Counted from the stretch's first letter, positions 8,909 to 18,953 are shown. The stretch: DNA of 64,000 nt from an uncultured Carboxylicivirga sp. (GCA_947503525.1 CANNEA010000010.1:1-64000), one strand, 5' to 3'. Notes: generated by a model not told the origin, from the sequence alone. Made by a program: numbers and translations.

Positions 8909-11900
8909 ATGATATTTCGAAAAATTGGTTTCTTGCTTTTTCTATTGGTTATTTTTGGTTGCAGTACCAAAAAGAATACCTGGCTAAGCCGAAACTACCA
9001 TAACCTGACCGCCTATTATAATGTCTACTATAATGGTAGAGATGCACTTGACAATGGGGTGAAATCTATTCAAAAGAGTTACGAAAACGATTATTCCAAT
9101 ATTCTGCCCTTATTTGAGTCATCTGATCCCAATGCCATTGGTGTGGCTATGGGCGACATGGATAGAGCAATTGAAAAAGGCACAAAGCTGATTAAGAAAC
9201 ACTCGATGACAGCTAAGCCTAAAAAACGTTCAGGATCAAAAAATAGCCGCTCAGCTGATTTTTACTCTAAAAAGGAATACAACCTTTGGGTTGACAATGC
9301 CTATATGCTTATTGGTAAAGCTCAGTTTTATAAACATGAATTTCTTCCGGCCATTCGTACTTTCCAATATGTGATACGTGAATTCAACAATACTCCGGCA
9401 CAATACGAGGGCTTAATTTGGCTGGCTCGGGCTTATACTGAATATCAGGATTATATTGGTGCTTTATCGGCCTTGGAAAGTTATGATCTTGGTGGCAATG
9501 CTCCTGTGGAGCTGTATGGTGAATTTATGGCAGTGTATGCCAATCTATTACTGAAGCAAGGTAAAAACGTCGATGCCATCCCCTACCTTGCCAATAGTAT
9601 TAACAGTGCTAAAAAACGTCATCGTAGAATAAGGTTCTCATACATAATAGGACAATTGTATGTCGATTCGAATCAGAAAGAGAAAGCCATAGAAGCATTT
9701 GCTTATGTAGCCAAAGCAAGCCCTGATTATGAAATGACCTTTAATGCAAAGGTTAATCGCGCATCCATAATATATGCCGATGCAGATATTGAAGAAGTTA
9801 AAAAGCAACTTAACAAACTCCGTAAAGACAAGAAGAATAAGGATTTTCTGGATCGTATTTATTGGGCTTTTGGTCAGGTGGCCGAACAGGAAGGTAAGGA
9901 TGATGAAGCTTTAAGTTATTACAAAAAATCCGTTGCCAGCAGTGTTAGTAACGATGACCAAAAAGGCTTATCCTATCGCGATGCGGGTGAAATCTATTAC
10001 GATCGATTCGACTATCCCAATGCATTTTTTCATTACGATAGTGCCTTGACCGTTATCACAGATGAATATGAAAAATACGATGAACTCGTTGAACGTCATT
10101 CGGGTCTGAGCGGCTTAGTTGAAAATATGTTAATCGTAGAACGCGAGGACAGTCTGCAACGATTGGCTGACATGAGCGAGCCGGTTCTCCTGGCTTATTT
10201 AGATGGAATTATTGAGCTCAAAAAAGAAGAACAGCGATTGGCTCAGGAACGAGCCGAAGAAGATAATTTTAACGATCCTTTCTTTTACCAGAATAGCAGT
10301 AGCTCGACCATGGGGCAGCAAGCCGGTGGCAAATGGTATTTTTACAATCCGGGCTCAATGAGTATGGGAAAGATGGAATTTGAAAAACGTTGGGGCAGAA
10401 GAAAGCTGGAGGATAATTGGAGACGCAGTGATAAAAGCAAAAACTTTGATGAAGATCCCGATTCAGATGATCCATTTGGCATGCCGGATGATCCTTTCGC
10501 TACAGATGGTGCTGGAGAAGGTGGCAGCAACGAAGACAAACAAGCTAAAGACGAATCCTCATCGACAATTGCACCTGGTGAAATACCGACACGGGAACAA
10601 TTATTAGCCGATATTCCCCAAACGGAAGAACAACGCCAGGCATCGAATGAGCGTACCGAGGCATCATTAATGGAAATGGGCTTGTTATTTATGGATCGTC
10701 TGGCCAATTATCCAAAGTCCATCGAATCATTGGAAGATCTCTTGTCGCGATACCCTGAAGGTGAAATGCGTGATCAGGCTTTGGTGGCTTTATACAATGC
10801 TTACCGATTGTATGGTAATCAGGCCGGAATGGATTCGGCACGCAGACGTTTGGAAGCAGAATTTCCAGATAGTCGTTTCGTGGCCTACTTGAATGATCCG
10901 GAGTTTTTCGACAAATTAGATCAGGTACGTAAAGACCGTGAAGCAGAGTATCAATTGACCTACGAAAACTTCTTATTTGGCCGATTTGGACAAGTGGTAA
11001 ATGAAAGTACAAAGGCGATTACCATTGATGAGGACAATCCTCTGATACCTAAATATTATTTACTTCGAGCTTTATCTGAAGGAAAACAAGGTAATGTTGA
11101 GCTTTTCCGCAGCGATCTGGACACCCTAATTGCCCAAATGCCATCAAGCGAAGAAGCAGCAATGGCGAAAGCCTTACTACAGCATCTTGAAGATGGTAAA
11201 ACACCTGTACAAGGAACTTTATTCTCGGCATCACCATCCTTGCCTGGACAATCAATTAGTAGAGATCCTCAGGATGAAGATGGAGAATCACCGGACGATG
11301 TTTTAGACTTTGTGTATGTTGAGAAGGAGCCCTATGAATTAGTTGTTATTGGTATTGAACAATCGCATATGAATCGTGCGATATATAATGTTGCCGATTA
11401 TAACTTCTCTCGTTATCTCTTGCACGATTTTGAAATTAAAGAGCAAAAACTCATTACTGGTGAACCATCGATTGTAGTTTCCGGATTTAAAAACAAAGGA
11501 GAAGTAATGGATTATTTCTATTCCTTGCGTGAACGTCCTGAGTTCTTCAATTTCGACTTCTTTAAAGATAATATTGTTGTTATATCCGAATCGAATAAGA
11601 ACAAATTCTATCTGTCCGGATTGGTTTCTGAATATAAAACCTTCTTCAACACCTATTACTTGTCGGCAGTGGATAAGGCTGAATTAGAAAAGGTAAAAAA
11701 GAAAGTTGAAGAACCTCTAGAAGAAGTAACGGAAGATACAACTGTTGTGGCAGGTACTCAGGTTCCGCTCGAAACGGTGGTGATTCCTGAAACTATTCAG
11801 CAAGAAGAAGTTGTAGCTCCGGAAGCAACTGAGACTAAAGCAGAAATTGTAGAGCAAAAGGAAATAGAAGCAGAACCGGAAACTCCGGAAGAAATAAAAC

Positions 11901-12328
11901 CTGAACAGACAGAAGAAGTAGCAGTTGCCCCTGTTGAAGAAGCTCCTGTAGAGGAAGCTCCTAAACCGCTATATAATTATGAGGCAAGTGCTCCTCATAG
12001 CGCTCTGATTGTTGTCGTAAAAACAAGAATGGACTATAATCGTCTTCTGACTGTGTATACAAATTACACCCGAAACGGATATGGATCAGATCTGAAGGTT
12101 AAATTGGAGGATATCGGAGAAGAGTATAGGGCCATTCAGGTTGATGGTTTTAAAAATGCTGACGAAGCCAAAGCTTATATTGAAAAGGTGAGGACAACCC
12201 AATTCTTAACCCGCGATATTATTCGTAAAAAACATTTTATTTGGGTGATTTCAGAAGAAAATTTGAATGTTTTAACGAAAGATGGCAAGTTTATTGAATA
12301 CGATACGTTCTTTAAGAGTAACTACTAA
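8909..12328 (+). CDS. sprE: T9SS lipoprotein SprE/PorW with TPR repeats
   Basis: This is a periplasmic lipoprotein needed for type IX secretion and, in gliding species, motility. In the family it links the PorLM motor to the outer-membrane translocon. The frame is open to a TTG at 8885, but the ATG at 8909 gives a compact signal peptide with lipobox VIFGC. The N-terminal CSTKKNTWLSRNYHNLTAYY is a family hallmark. TPR-like helical repeats fill roughly residues 100-400 and resume at about 580-760. A low-complexity Asp/Ser-rich stretch lies near 510-570, and a long Glu/Pro/Val-rich linker sits at about 930-1020. The segments on either side of that linker (about 805-925 and 1030-1139) look like copies of one domain. 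porX follows after 28 bases, probably in the same operon. Confidence 0.92.
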   Translation: MIFRKIGFLLFLLVIFGCSTKKNTWLSRNYHNLTAYYNVYYNGRDALDNGVKSIQKSYENDYSNILPLFESSDPNAIGVAMGDMDRAIEKGTKLIKKHSMTAKPKKRSGSKNSRSADFYSKKEYNLWVDNAYMLIGKAQFYKHEFLPAIRTFQYVIREFNNTPAQYEGLIWLARAYTEYQDYIGALSALESYDLGGNAPVELYGEFMAVYANLLLKQGKNVDAIPYLANSINSAKKRHRRIRFSYIIGQLYVDSNQKEKAIEAFAYVAKASPDYEMTFNAKVNRASIIYADADIEEVKKQLNKLRKDKKNKDFLDRIYWAFGQVAEQEGKDDEALSYYKKSVASSVSNDDQKGLSYRDAGEIYYDRFDYPNAFFHYDSALTVITDEYEKYDELVERHSGLSGLVENMLIVEREDSLQRLADMSEPVLLAYLDGIIELKKEEQRLAQERAEEDNFNDPFFYQNSSSSTMGQQAGGKWYFYNPGSMSMGKMEFEKRWGRRKLEDNWRRSDKSKNFDEDPDSDDPFGMPDDPFATDGAGEGGSNEDKQAKDESSSTIAPGEIPTREQLLADIPQTEEQRQASNERTEASLMEMGLLFMDRLANYPKSIESLEDLLSRYPEGEMRDQALVALYNAYRLYGNQAGMDSARRRLEAEFPDSRFVAYLNDPEFFDKLDQVRKDREAEYQLTYENFLFGRFGQVVNESTKAITIDEDNPLIPKYYLLRALSEGKQGNVELFRSDLDTLIAQMPSSEEAAMAKALLQHLEDGKTPVQGTLFSASPSLPGQSISRDPQDEDGESPDDVLDFVYVEKEPYELVVIGIEQSHMNRAIYNVADYNFSRYLLHDFEIKEQKLITGEPSIVVSGFKNKGEVMDYFYSLRERPEFFNFDFFKDNIVVISESNKNKFYLSGLVSEYKTFFNTYYLSAVDKAELEKVKKKVEEPLEEVTEDTTVVAGTQVPLETVVIPETIQQEEVVAPEATETKAEIVEQKEIEAEPETPEEIKPEQTEEVAVAPVEEAPVEEAPKPLYNYEASAPHSALIVVVKTRMDYNRLLTVYTNYTRNGYGSDLKVKLEDIGEEYRAIQVDGFKNADEAKAYIEKVRTTQFLTRDIIRKKHFIWVISEENLNVLTKDGKFIEYDTFFKSNY

Positions 12329-12356
12329 GTTCAATTAAATTAGCCAATACATAATT

Positions 12357-13910
12357 ATGACCGATAGCAACACAATACTTTGGGTGGATGATGAGATAGA
12401 ACATTTGCGTGCGCATATCATGTTCTTGAAGGAGAAAGGATATAATGTTGAAACGGCTACCAATGGTCAGGACGCCTTGGATATGGTTGAGCAAAAATTC
12501 TACGACCTGATCTTCCTGGATGAAAATATGCCGGGCTTATCAGGCCTCGAAACATTGCATCAACTAAAGGAGATGCATTCCGAGATCCCGGTCATCATGA
12601 TTACTAAAAGTGAGGAAGAAGACATAATGGATCAGGCCATCGGAAATAAAATTGCCGACTACTTGATTAAGCCGGTTAATCCCCGGCAGATATTATCCTC
12701 AATTAAAAAAAATCTGGATAAGCGTGAGTTGGTAACCAAAACTACCACATCGGGCTATCAATCGCAATTTGGTCAGATAGCACTTAAAATAAATGATTCA
12801 TTCTCGCATGAGGATTGGATTGAAGTGTATAAACGAATTGTATATTGGGAACTGGAACTAGAGCAAGGCGATGGTGCGATGGACGAAGTGCTTCGCATGC
12901 AAAAAAACGAAGCTAACCAAGCCTTTACAAAGTTTATCAAACGTAACTATATCGATTGGCTACACAATAAAGATGAAGCTCCCTTAATGTCGAATCATCT
13001 GATAAAAGACAAAGTTCTTCCTTTACTGGATGATGGTAAGAAGGTTTTTTTTATTGTGATTGACAATTTCCGCTACGATCAATGGGAAGTTCTTAAACGT
13101 GTTATTTCTTCAGATTATTTAATCGAAGAAGAAAATCCTTATTACAGCATCTTACCAACCGCAACTCAGTATGCCCGTAATTCCATATTCTCGGGTTTAA
13201 TGCCTTCTCAAATCAAAGAAATGTATCCGCAATTTTGGGTAGATGAAGATGAAGAAGAAGGAAAAAATAAATTTGAGAAGGAGCTATTAGGCACATTACT
13301 TGATCGCTTTAGAAAAAAATACAGCTACAGCTACCATAAAATATCAGACAGTACAGGTGGCAAAAACTTGCTCGACAACCTTCATGAATTGTTGGCTAAC
13401 GATTTGAATACGGTTGTTTTTAACTTTGTAGATATGTTATCACATGCCCGCACCGAGGTTAAGATGATTAAGGAGTTGGCCCGTGATGAAGCTGCGTATC
13501 GCTCTTTAACTCAATCGTGGTATAATCATTCCCCATTGCACGAATTACTGCAACGCTTAAAAGACGAAGATATCACCATAGTACTTACCACAGATCATGG
13601 AACTACTCGTTCACAGAATCCCGTGAAGGTCATTGGAGATAGGAATGTGAATTCTAACTTAAGGTACAAACAAGGAAAAAACCTTAACTACAAGGCCAAG
13701 GAAGTATTTGAGATTAAAAAACCGCAAGAAGCATTTTTACCTAAGCTTAATGTCTCATCCACCTATATTTTTGCCTGCAATAACGATTTTTTTGCCTATC
13801 CTAATAACTATAATCACTACGTAAGTTATTACAAAGACACCTTTCAACATGGGGGTATTTCCTTGGAAGAAATGATTATACCTTGTGTTTCTTTAAAAGG
13901 CAGAAAATAA
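12357..13910 (+). CDS. porX: T9SS response regulator PorX (receiver plus PglZ domain)
   Basis: PorX controls T9SS genes or activity downstream of the PorY kinase in other Bacteroidota. It has a receiver domain (1-118) with phospho-acceptor Asp55 (FLDENMPG), a helical linker (about 125-215), and a PglZ/alkaline-phosphatase-fold domain (about 225-515). Metal-site features are visible: Asp236 in FFIVIDNFRYD, the candidate nucleophile Thr region LPTATQYARN (264-274), and TTDHGTTR near residue 415. PorX of this family is reported to be a zinc-dependent phosphodiesterase acting on oligonucleotide-type substrates, and not a plain DNA-binding regulator. It starts 28 bases after sprE/porW. No porY-like membrane kinase is in the window. 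Confidence 0.93.
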   Translation: MTDSNTILWVDDEIEHLRAHIMFLKEKGYNVETATNGQDALDMVEQKFYDLIFLDENMPGLSGLETLHQLKEMHSEIPVIMITKSEEEDIMDQAIGNKIADYLIKPVNPRQILSSIKKNLDKRELVTKTTTSGYQSQFGQIALKINDSFSHEDWIEVYKRIVYWELELEQGDGAMDEVLRMQKNEANQAFTKFIKRNYIDWLHNKDEAPLMSNHLIKDKVLPLLDDGKKVFFIVIDNFRYDQWEVLKRVISSDYLIEEENPYYSILPTATQYARNSIFSGLMPSQIKEMYPQFWVDEDEEEGKNKFEKELLGTLLDRFRKKYSYSYHKISDSTGGKNLLDNLHELLANDLNTVVFNFVDMLSHARTEVKMIKELARDEAAYRSLTQSWYNHSPLHELLQRLKDEDITIVLTTDHGTTRSQNPVKVIGDRNVNSNLRYKQGKNLNYKAKEVFEIKKPQEAFLPKLNVSSTYIFACNNDFFAYPNNYNHYVSYYKDTFQHGGISLEEMIIPCVSLKGRK

Positions 13911-13937
13911 TTAGTATTAATTTCATGATCAAATGAT

Positions 13938-13945
13938 TATTTTTG
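13938..13945 (+). promoter_or_regulatory. Possible -7 element for tsaE
   Basis: TATTTTTG matches TAnnTTTG and lies 18 bases before the tsaE ATG. No good TTTG box is seen about 20 bases upstream, so this is only half of a promoter. Confidence 0.35.
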
Positions 13946-13963
13946 TAGTCAAATTGATGTAGT

Positions 13964-14386
13964 ATGAATACTTTTTATATTGATTCCTTGGATCAAATCG
14001 ATCAGGTGGCCGAGGAGTTTTTGAACCATTATAAAACAGAACGTGTCATTGCCTTTTATGGTGAAATGGGAGTTGGCAAAACAACATTCGTGAAATCGCT
14101 TTGTAAGGCTCTTAAAATAGAAGACACAGTAAATAGCCCAAGTTTTGCCATTGTAAACGAATATCATACTCCGGAAGATAATATCGTTTATCACTTCGAT
14201 TTTTACCGTTTAAAAGAAGAGGAAGAGGCCTATGATATGGGTTATGAAGATTATCTCTATTCGGGTCATCACTGCATGATCGAATGGCCTGAAAAAATCG
14301 CATCCTTATTACCTAAAGGTCGCCTGGATCTTCATATCACCGAAGAGGAAGATGGCCGAAGAAAGCTAAGTGTATCAAAACAATAG
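13964..14386 (+). CDS. tsaE: tRNA threonylcarbamoyladenosine biosynthesis ATPase TsaE
   Basis: TsaE is the P-loop ATPase that works with TsaB and TsaD in making N6-threonylcarbamoyladenosine at position 37 of ANN-decoding tRNAs. The 140-residue length is usual. The Walker A motif GEMGVGKTTF lies at about residues 34-43, followed by NSPSFAIVNEY and the family motif HFDFYRL at about 82-88. The closing CMIEWPEK segment is also typical. It lies 53 bases after porX on the same strand, with a possible own promoter in between. The product is cytoplasmic and usually essential. Confidence 0.95.
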   Translation: MNTFYIDSLDQIDQVAEEFLNHYKTERVIAFYGEMGVGKTTFVKSLCKALKIEDTVNSPSFAIVNEYHTPEDNIVYHFDFYRLKEEEEAYDMGYEDYLYSGHHCMIEWPEKIASLLPKGRLDLHITEEEDGRRKLSVSKQ

Positions 14387-14463
14387 CAGTTCTGCTAATT
14401 CGGCTTTTTTTGTTATCTTGAAGCCAATTGGAAAGAATAGAAACTGGTAGTTAAATTAGAGTG

Positions 14464-15675
14464 ATGGGCGAAAAAACATCTTATTTTCCTATGGGACAAA
14501 CGCATTTGCTACCCCGGGAAGAAATGCTTGAAACAGGGAAGCGAAAGAAAAGAATAACTATTGGTATTCCTAAAGATTCTTCCAATTTTGAAAATAGAAT
14601 CCCCCTCACTCCTCAAGGAGTAGAACTTCTGATTGAAAACGGTCACACTGTTTTGTTTGAAGCAGGTGCAGGTGACAGAGCGCATTATTTTGATCATGAT
14701 TTCTCTGAATGTGGTGCTAAAATAGTTAAGCAAACTGAAGTTTATAAGGCAGATGTTATCCTAAAAATATCCGCTCTCACCGAAGCTGAAATAAACCTAT
14801 TGGATACTAATCAGGTAGTTATTTCTCTTCTTTATATGTATAACCAAACCCGATCTTCGATTCAAAAAATGATGGAAAAGAAGATCAATGCCATTGGTTA
14901 CGAATTACTAAAAGATGAGAACGATTGCTATCCAATAGTTCGTAGCATGAGCGAAATTGAAGGCTCAGCATCTGTCATGATAGCAAGTGAATATTTAAGT
15001 AAAGCGCATAATGGTAAAGGTGTATTACTCGGAGGCGTCACCGGTATTTCACCGGCAGAAATAGTGATACTTGGAGCAGGTACTGCCGGAGAATTTGCGG
15101 CGCGAGCGGCTCTTGGTCTCGGAGCATCTGTTAAGGTATTTGACAATTCATACCACAAACTAAGGGAGCTGGAGCATAATCTGGGACAGCGTATATTTAC
15201 TTCAGTATTACATCCTCCAGCCGTTACAAAAGCAATGCAAAGTGCAGACGCTATAGTTGGTAGCTTAAGATATATGCAATCGGGTCACACATTTATTGTT
15301 ACAGAAGAACAAGTTTCGCAAATGAAACCTGGCTCAATCATTATTGACTTGAGCATGGATCAGGGTGGTTGTATAGAGACCAGTAAGTGTACTAATTTTG
15401 ATCGTCCTGTTTTCCATAAACACGGTGTTATTCATTACTGTGTTCCCAATATTGCTTCACGTGTTTCACGAACATCCTCAATCTCGCTAAGTAATATTTT
15501 TGCGCCAATCTTGTTACGACTGGGTGAATCTGGTGGAATTCAAAACTTAATAAAAGACGATGTAGGGATAAGCCATGGTATGTACATCTACAAAGGAATA
15601 TTAACAAATAGTCTTATTGGAAATCGATTTAATATCCCATTCAAGGACATTGGTTTATTAATGGCTGCCTTCTAA
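14464..15675 (+). CDS. ald: Alanine dehydrogenase
   Basis: This enzyme catalyses NAD-dependent oxidative deamination of L-alanine to pyruvate and ammonia, reversibly. The 403-residue product has the AlaDH/PNT N-terminal domain (about 30-165, GIPKDSSNFENRIPLTP) and a Rossmann NAD domain (about 180-330, VILGAGTAGEFAARAALGLG, then VKVFDNS with an Asp that favours NAD over NADP). A GTG precedes the ATG by one codon, and I chose the ATG. It has an N-terminal extension of about 30 residues relative to the shortest bacterial AlaDH. PNT alpha subunits are related, but no beta subunit is next to it and the length fits AlaDH. It ends 4 bases from the convergent kinase gene, leaving no space for a terminator between them. 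Confidence 0.85.
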   Translation: MGEKTSYFPMGQTHLLPREEMLETGKRKKRITIGIPKDSSNFENRIPLTPQGVELLIENGHTVLFEAGAGDRAHYFDHDFSECGAKIVKQTEVYKADVILKISALTEAEINLLDTNQVVISLLYMYNQTRSSIQKMMEKKINAIGYELLKDENDCYPIVRSMSEIEGSASVMIASEYLSKAHNGKGVLLGGVTGISPAEIVILGAGTAGEFAARAALGLGASVKVFDNSYHKLRELEHNLGQRIFTSVLHPPAVTKAMQSADAIVGSLRYMQSGHTFIVTEEQVSQMKPGSIIIDLSMDQGGCIETSKCTNFDRPVFHKHGVIHYCVPNIASRVSRTSSISLSNIFAPILLRLGESGGIQNLIKDDVGISHGMYIYKGILTNSLIGNRFNIPFKDIGLLMAAF

Positions 15676-15679
15676 ATCT

Positions 15680-17068
15680 TTAGATTAAACTCGCATCGCT
15701 CATAGCTGAGCTCACTTTAGCCGGTTCATATGGAATTGTGAAATAGAAGCGTGCTCCTTGCTTGTAATTAGAATCTAACCATATTTCGCCACCTAAGGTA
15801 TCAACATACTTTTGAGAAATAGCCAAGCCTAATCCATTACCTCCGAACTCTCTGTTTAGTTCTGTGGTCACTTGACGAAACATATCAAAAATGATATTCT
15901 CTTTCCCTTCCGGGATTCCAATACCTGTATCCGTTACAAAAAACCTAAGCTGATCATTGACCACATCATATCCAAAATTAACCTCACCTTCGGCAGTAAA
16001 TTTAAGCGCATTATCCAATAAGTGTCGCAACACCTTCAATAAGCCATCCTGATCCGTAATAATAAAATCATTGCCATCCAATAGCCCCTTTTGGAGCTTA
16101 ATGGAAATTGGCTTTTTAATTAAATCCGCTTCATTGACATAATGCTTATGCAATTGCACCATCATGTCATTCAGAATGAATTTACTTGGCTCTTCCTGCA
16201 TTAACCTTGTTTGTAGTTTTGATATGTCAATGAGGTTATCCATTACTTTAAGTAATTGCAAACCATTCGCATTGATGATATTGACGTATTCATCACGCTC
16301 ATCAACACCAATAGCATCAGAACGTAATAATTCAAGAAATCCTAAGATAACGTTCATCGGTGTTCTTAACTCGTGGCTAAGGTTCGCAAGAAATGTCGTT
16401 TTTAACTGATCATATTCTTTAGACTTCAACTGAATCTTATTCAACTCAGCCAATGATTCATCAAGTTTCTTATTCTTATCCTTAAGCGCACGATGCATCA
16501 ACTCCAACTCTACATTTCGTTTTCCAATTTCAAGCTTAGCCAATAAATGTTCAATTTCGGTACTCATTCTTGGAGTAAATAAGTACATCAGAGATTCGAT
16601 CATTTTGGCGTCCTTAACAATTGGATCTTTAAACATAGCAACCAATATACCATTGGGTTCTTCGGCTGCATTATAGAGAGGAATTCCAACATAACCCTCG
16701 ATCAGTCTGTCTGACAAAGCCTCATCCTTAGGGAATTTCTCCCAGGTGCCTTCTTCACAAATGCGAGTTTCACTACCTATCACTCCTTCGCAAGGGGTAT
16801 GCCGTAAATCATAGATAATATTGTCAAGTATTTCAGGCCCTTCGGAAAACACCAAAGTCTCGATCTGCGATTGTTTTTTGTGGAAACGACCTATTAATAC
16901 ATAATCCGCTCCGGTAAGCTCGCATATTTTTGGTGCAATGAATTGGAAATATTCCTCACCGATATATCTATTTACAGGTGCAAATATTTCATAGATAGTT
17001 GGTTCTACCTTCTTGAAGCGTTTTAATATTGTTTTTTTATTTGGAGCAAAAAACTTCTTCCAACTCAT
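15680..17068 (-). CDS. Soluble GAF-domain sensor histidine kinase
   Basis: This 462-residue kinase has no signal peptide or membrane segment, so it senses something in the cytoplasm. Domains are: GAF (about 35-180, with a CEGV/Cys-containing stretch); a coiled-coil helix (about 165-222); HisKA with phospho-accepting His232 in FLANLSHELRTP; and HATPase_c (about 330-450) with the N box (LRHLLDNALKFT), DTGIGIP and GGNGLGLAISQK. No response regulator is adjacent. The NtrC-type regulator at 7378-8736 is 7 kb away and pairing is speculative. The gene is convergent with ald and is followed upstream by a 150-base AT-rich spacer. The ligand is unknown; the two Cys in the GAF domain could be redox or metal sensitive. 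Confidence 0.9.
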   Translation of the reverse strand: MSWKKFFAPNKKTILKRFKKVEPTIYEIFAPVNRYIGEEYFQFIAPKICELTGADYVLIGRFHKKQSQIETLVFSEGPEILDNIIYDLRHTPCEGVIGSETRICEEGTWEKFPKDEALSDRLIEGYVGIPLYNAAEEPNGILVAMFKDPIVKDAKMIESLMYLFTPRMSTEIEHLLAKLEIGKRNVELELMHRALKDKNKKLDESLAELNKIQLKSKEYDQLKTTFLANLSHELRTPMNVILGFLELLRSDAIGVDERDEYVNIINANGLQLLKVMDNLIDISKLQTRLMQEEPSKFILNDMMVQLHKHYVNEADLIKKPISIKLQKGLLDGNDFIITDQDGLLKVLRHLLDNALKFTAEGEVNFGYDVVNDQLRFFVTDTGIGIPEGKENIIFDMFRQVTTELNREFGGNGLGLAISQKYVDTLGGEIWLDSNYKQGARFYFTIPYEPAKVSSAMSDASLI

Positions 17069-17219
17069 TCTTAATCCATTAGGGGAGTCAAAATATAAAA
17101 TATATAGATATTAACATATATTTTTTGACCAGCTAACAGAAAACGTAGTTTGATCTTTATTTAATTGCCATTAAAATACAAGGTTTCATATAACATCTGA
17201 ACTAAGAAAGATCCCTTAT

Positions 17220-18905
17220 TTAATATCCAGCAGCGGCTCCATCTTTTCTGGATTCAGAAGCACCTATATATATTTTTCTGACAGCATCATACCATATAGC
17301 CTGATATCCTCCATAGCCTCCTGGTGATAAGCCAACTTTATGTCCCATTTTAGTCAGCTCTAAAAGCTGATTAGGATCAAATCCGGTTTCTACATATACC
17401 TCTCCTTTTCCAAGGCTTTTTTTACCGGTTGGCCCGGATGAACCTGAGTGGCCATATCTTGGTGCATCACCAGCTTCCTGAAGGTTCATTTCAAAATCAA
17501 ATAGATTCATTACTATTTGAGTATGTCCCTGGGGCTGAAAGTCCCCGCCCATAACTCCAAAACTCATAACAGGTTTTCCATCTTTAGTTACAAAAGCAGG
17601 TATGATGGTATGAAAAGGGCGTTTGCCTGGCTCATAAACATTGGCATCACCTTCATTCAAGGAGAAAAGCTCACCTCTATCCTGTAACATAAAACCTAAT
17701 TTTGGAGGTACCATACCCGATCCCATACCCCTATAGTTACTTTGGATAAGCGAAACCATATTGCCCCATTGGTCAGCAACAGTTAAATAAATTGTTTCAC
17801 CGGCACTAATCTGTCCGGCATTGTAGGTTCCGGCTTTATACTCATTAATCAAACTTCTTCTCTTATCTCCGTATTCATCTGAGATTAATTCGTCAACAGG
17901 AACCTGAGCCATTTGCATATCTGCATAATATTTAGCTCTATCCTCAAATGCTAATTTCTTTGCTTCTGTAACTAAATGTAAATGCCTGGCCGATCCATAT
18001 TCTTCGGGAGCAAACTCGTATCCTTTAAGTATTGATAACATCTGTAAAGCAGCAATCCCTTGTCCATTTGGAGGCAACTCCCACACATCAAAGCCCCTAT
18101 AATTTACTGCGACAGGATCAACCCACTCACTCTTATGAGCAGCCAAATCTTTTTCACTTAAAAAACCGCCCTGTTCTTTAATAAAATCGCCTATTGTTCT
18201 GGCCACTTCTCCTTTATAAAATCCATCACGCCCCTTCGAAGCAATTTTCTTATAGGTATTAGCCAAATATGGATTTCTAAAAACATCCCCTTTTTCAGGT
18301 GCTATTCCGTCACTAGTATAGGTATCAACTACATTGGGGTAATCCGCCAAATATTTTACCGATCGTCCCCAGTAATGAGCAATTAGTTCGCTTAAAGGAA
18401 AACCATTTTCGGCATAATGGATAGCAGGTTGCAATACACTTTCCATTTGTAACAACCCAAATTTCGAATGCAGCTCAAACCAACCGTCAACGCAGCCCGG
18501 AACACTAACAGGTAATGGGCCTAAGGCCGGAATTTTTTCATATCCATTATCAATAAAATAATCCAGACTAAGGCTTTGTGGTGAACGACCACTCCCGTTT
18601 AATCCATATAACTTTTGAGTTTTAGCATCCCACACAATAGCAAATATATCTCCTCCTATTCCACAACCCGTTGGCTCCATTAATCCCAAGGTTGCATTGG
18701 CTGCAATGGCTGCATCAATTGCTGTACCGCCCTTTTTAAGAATATCTATACCGACTTGTGTTGCTAAAGGTTGACTGGTACATACCATTCCTTTTTGAGC
18801 AATTACCTCGCTGCGTGTTGCAAAGTTTCGACCCGTAATTCTATCCTGAGCAAAAGAACTACTAATAAATAAAAGTAATATCAAAGCAATCAATGTGTCT
18901 TTCAT
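17220..18905 (-). CDS. ggt: Gamma-glutamyltransferase
   Basis: This secreted N-terminal-nucleophile hydrolase transfers or hydrolyses gamma-glutamyl groups, for example of glutathione. The frame is open to 18989, but the ATG at 18905 gives a standard signal peptide (MKDTLIALIL to SSFAQD), so I place the start there (561 residues). Family motifs are present: GGTAIDAAIAAN, EPTGCGIGGD, an NGQGIAALQML segment, and the self-processing site where Thr in GETIYLTVADQWGN would become the nucleophile of the small subunit. The C-terminal QPQGHTQIVMNL region is also conserved. It acts in the periplasm or outside the cell. It lies downstream of a small gene that ends with its own terminator, so it probably has its own promoter. 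Confidence 0.93.
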   Translation of the reverse strand: MKDTLIALILLLFISSSFAQDRITGRNFATRSEVIAQKGMVCTSQPLATQVGIDILKKGGTAIDAAIAANATLGLMEPTGCGIGGDIFAIVWDAKTQKLYGLNGSGRSPQSLSLDYFIDNGYEKIPALGPLPVSVPGCVDGWFELHSKFGLLQMESVLQPAIHYAENGFPLSELIAHYWGRSVKYLADYPNVVDTYTSDGIAPEKGDVFRNPYLANTYKKIASKGRDGFYKGEVARTIGDFIKEQGGFLSEKDLAAHKSEWVDPVAVNYRGFDVWELPPNGQGIAALQMLSILKGYEFAPEEYGSARHLHLVTEAKKLAFEDRAKYYADMQMAQVPVDELISDEYGDKRRSLINEYKAGTYNAGQISAGETIYLTVADQWGNMVSLIQSNYRGMGSGMVPPKLGFMLQDRGELFSLNEGDANVYEPGKRPFHTIIPAFVTKDGKPVMSFGVMGGDFQPQGHTQIVMNLFDFEMNLQEAGDAPRYGHSGSSGPTGKKSLGKGEVYVETGFDPNQLLELTKMGHKVGLSPGGYGGYQAIWYDAVRKIYIGASESRKDGAAAGY

Positions 18906-18953
18906 AGTGATGGAACAGTTTATTACAATATCTCTAAAAGTATAAAAACAAAA

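Noticed and set aside
10342-10707. 121-codon - strand frame inside sprE/porW
   Set aside because: A Ser-rich antisense shadow of the TPR protein; no start signals.
14387-14420. Terminator after tsaE
   Set aside because: A small AGCAG/CTGCT stem and a later T-run are present, but the T-run is 10 bases away from the stem, so I did not list it.
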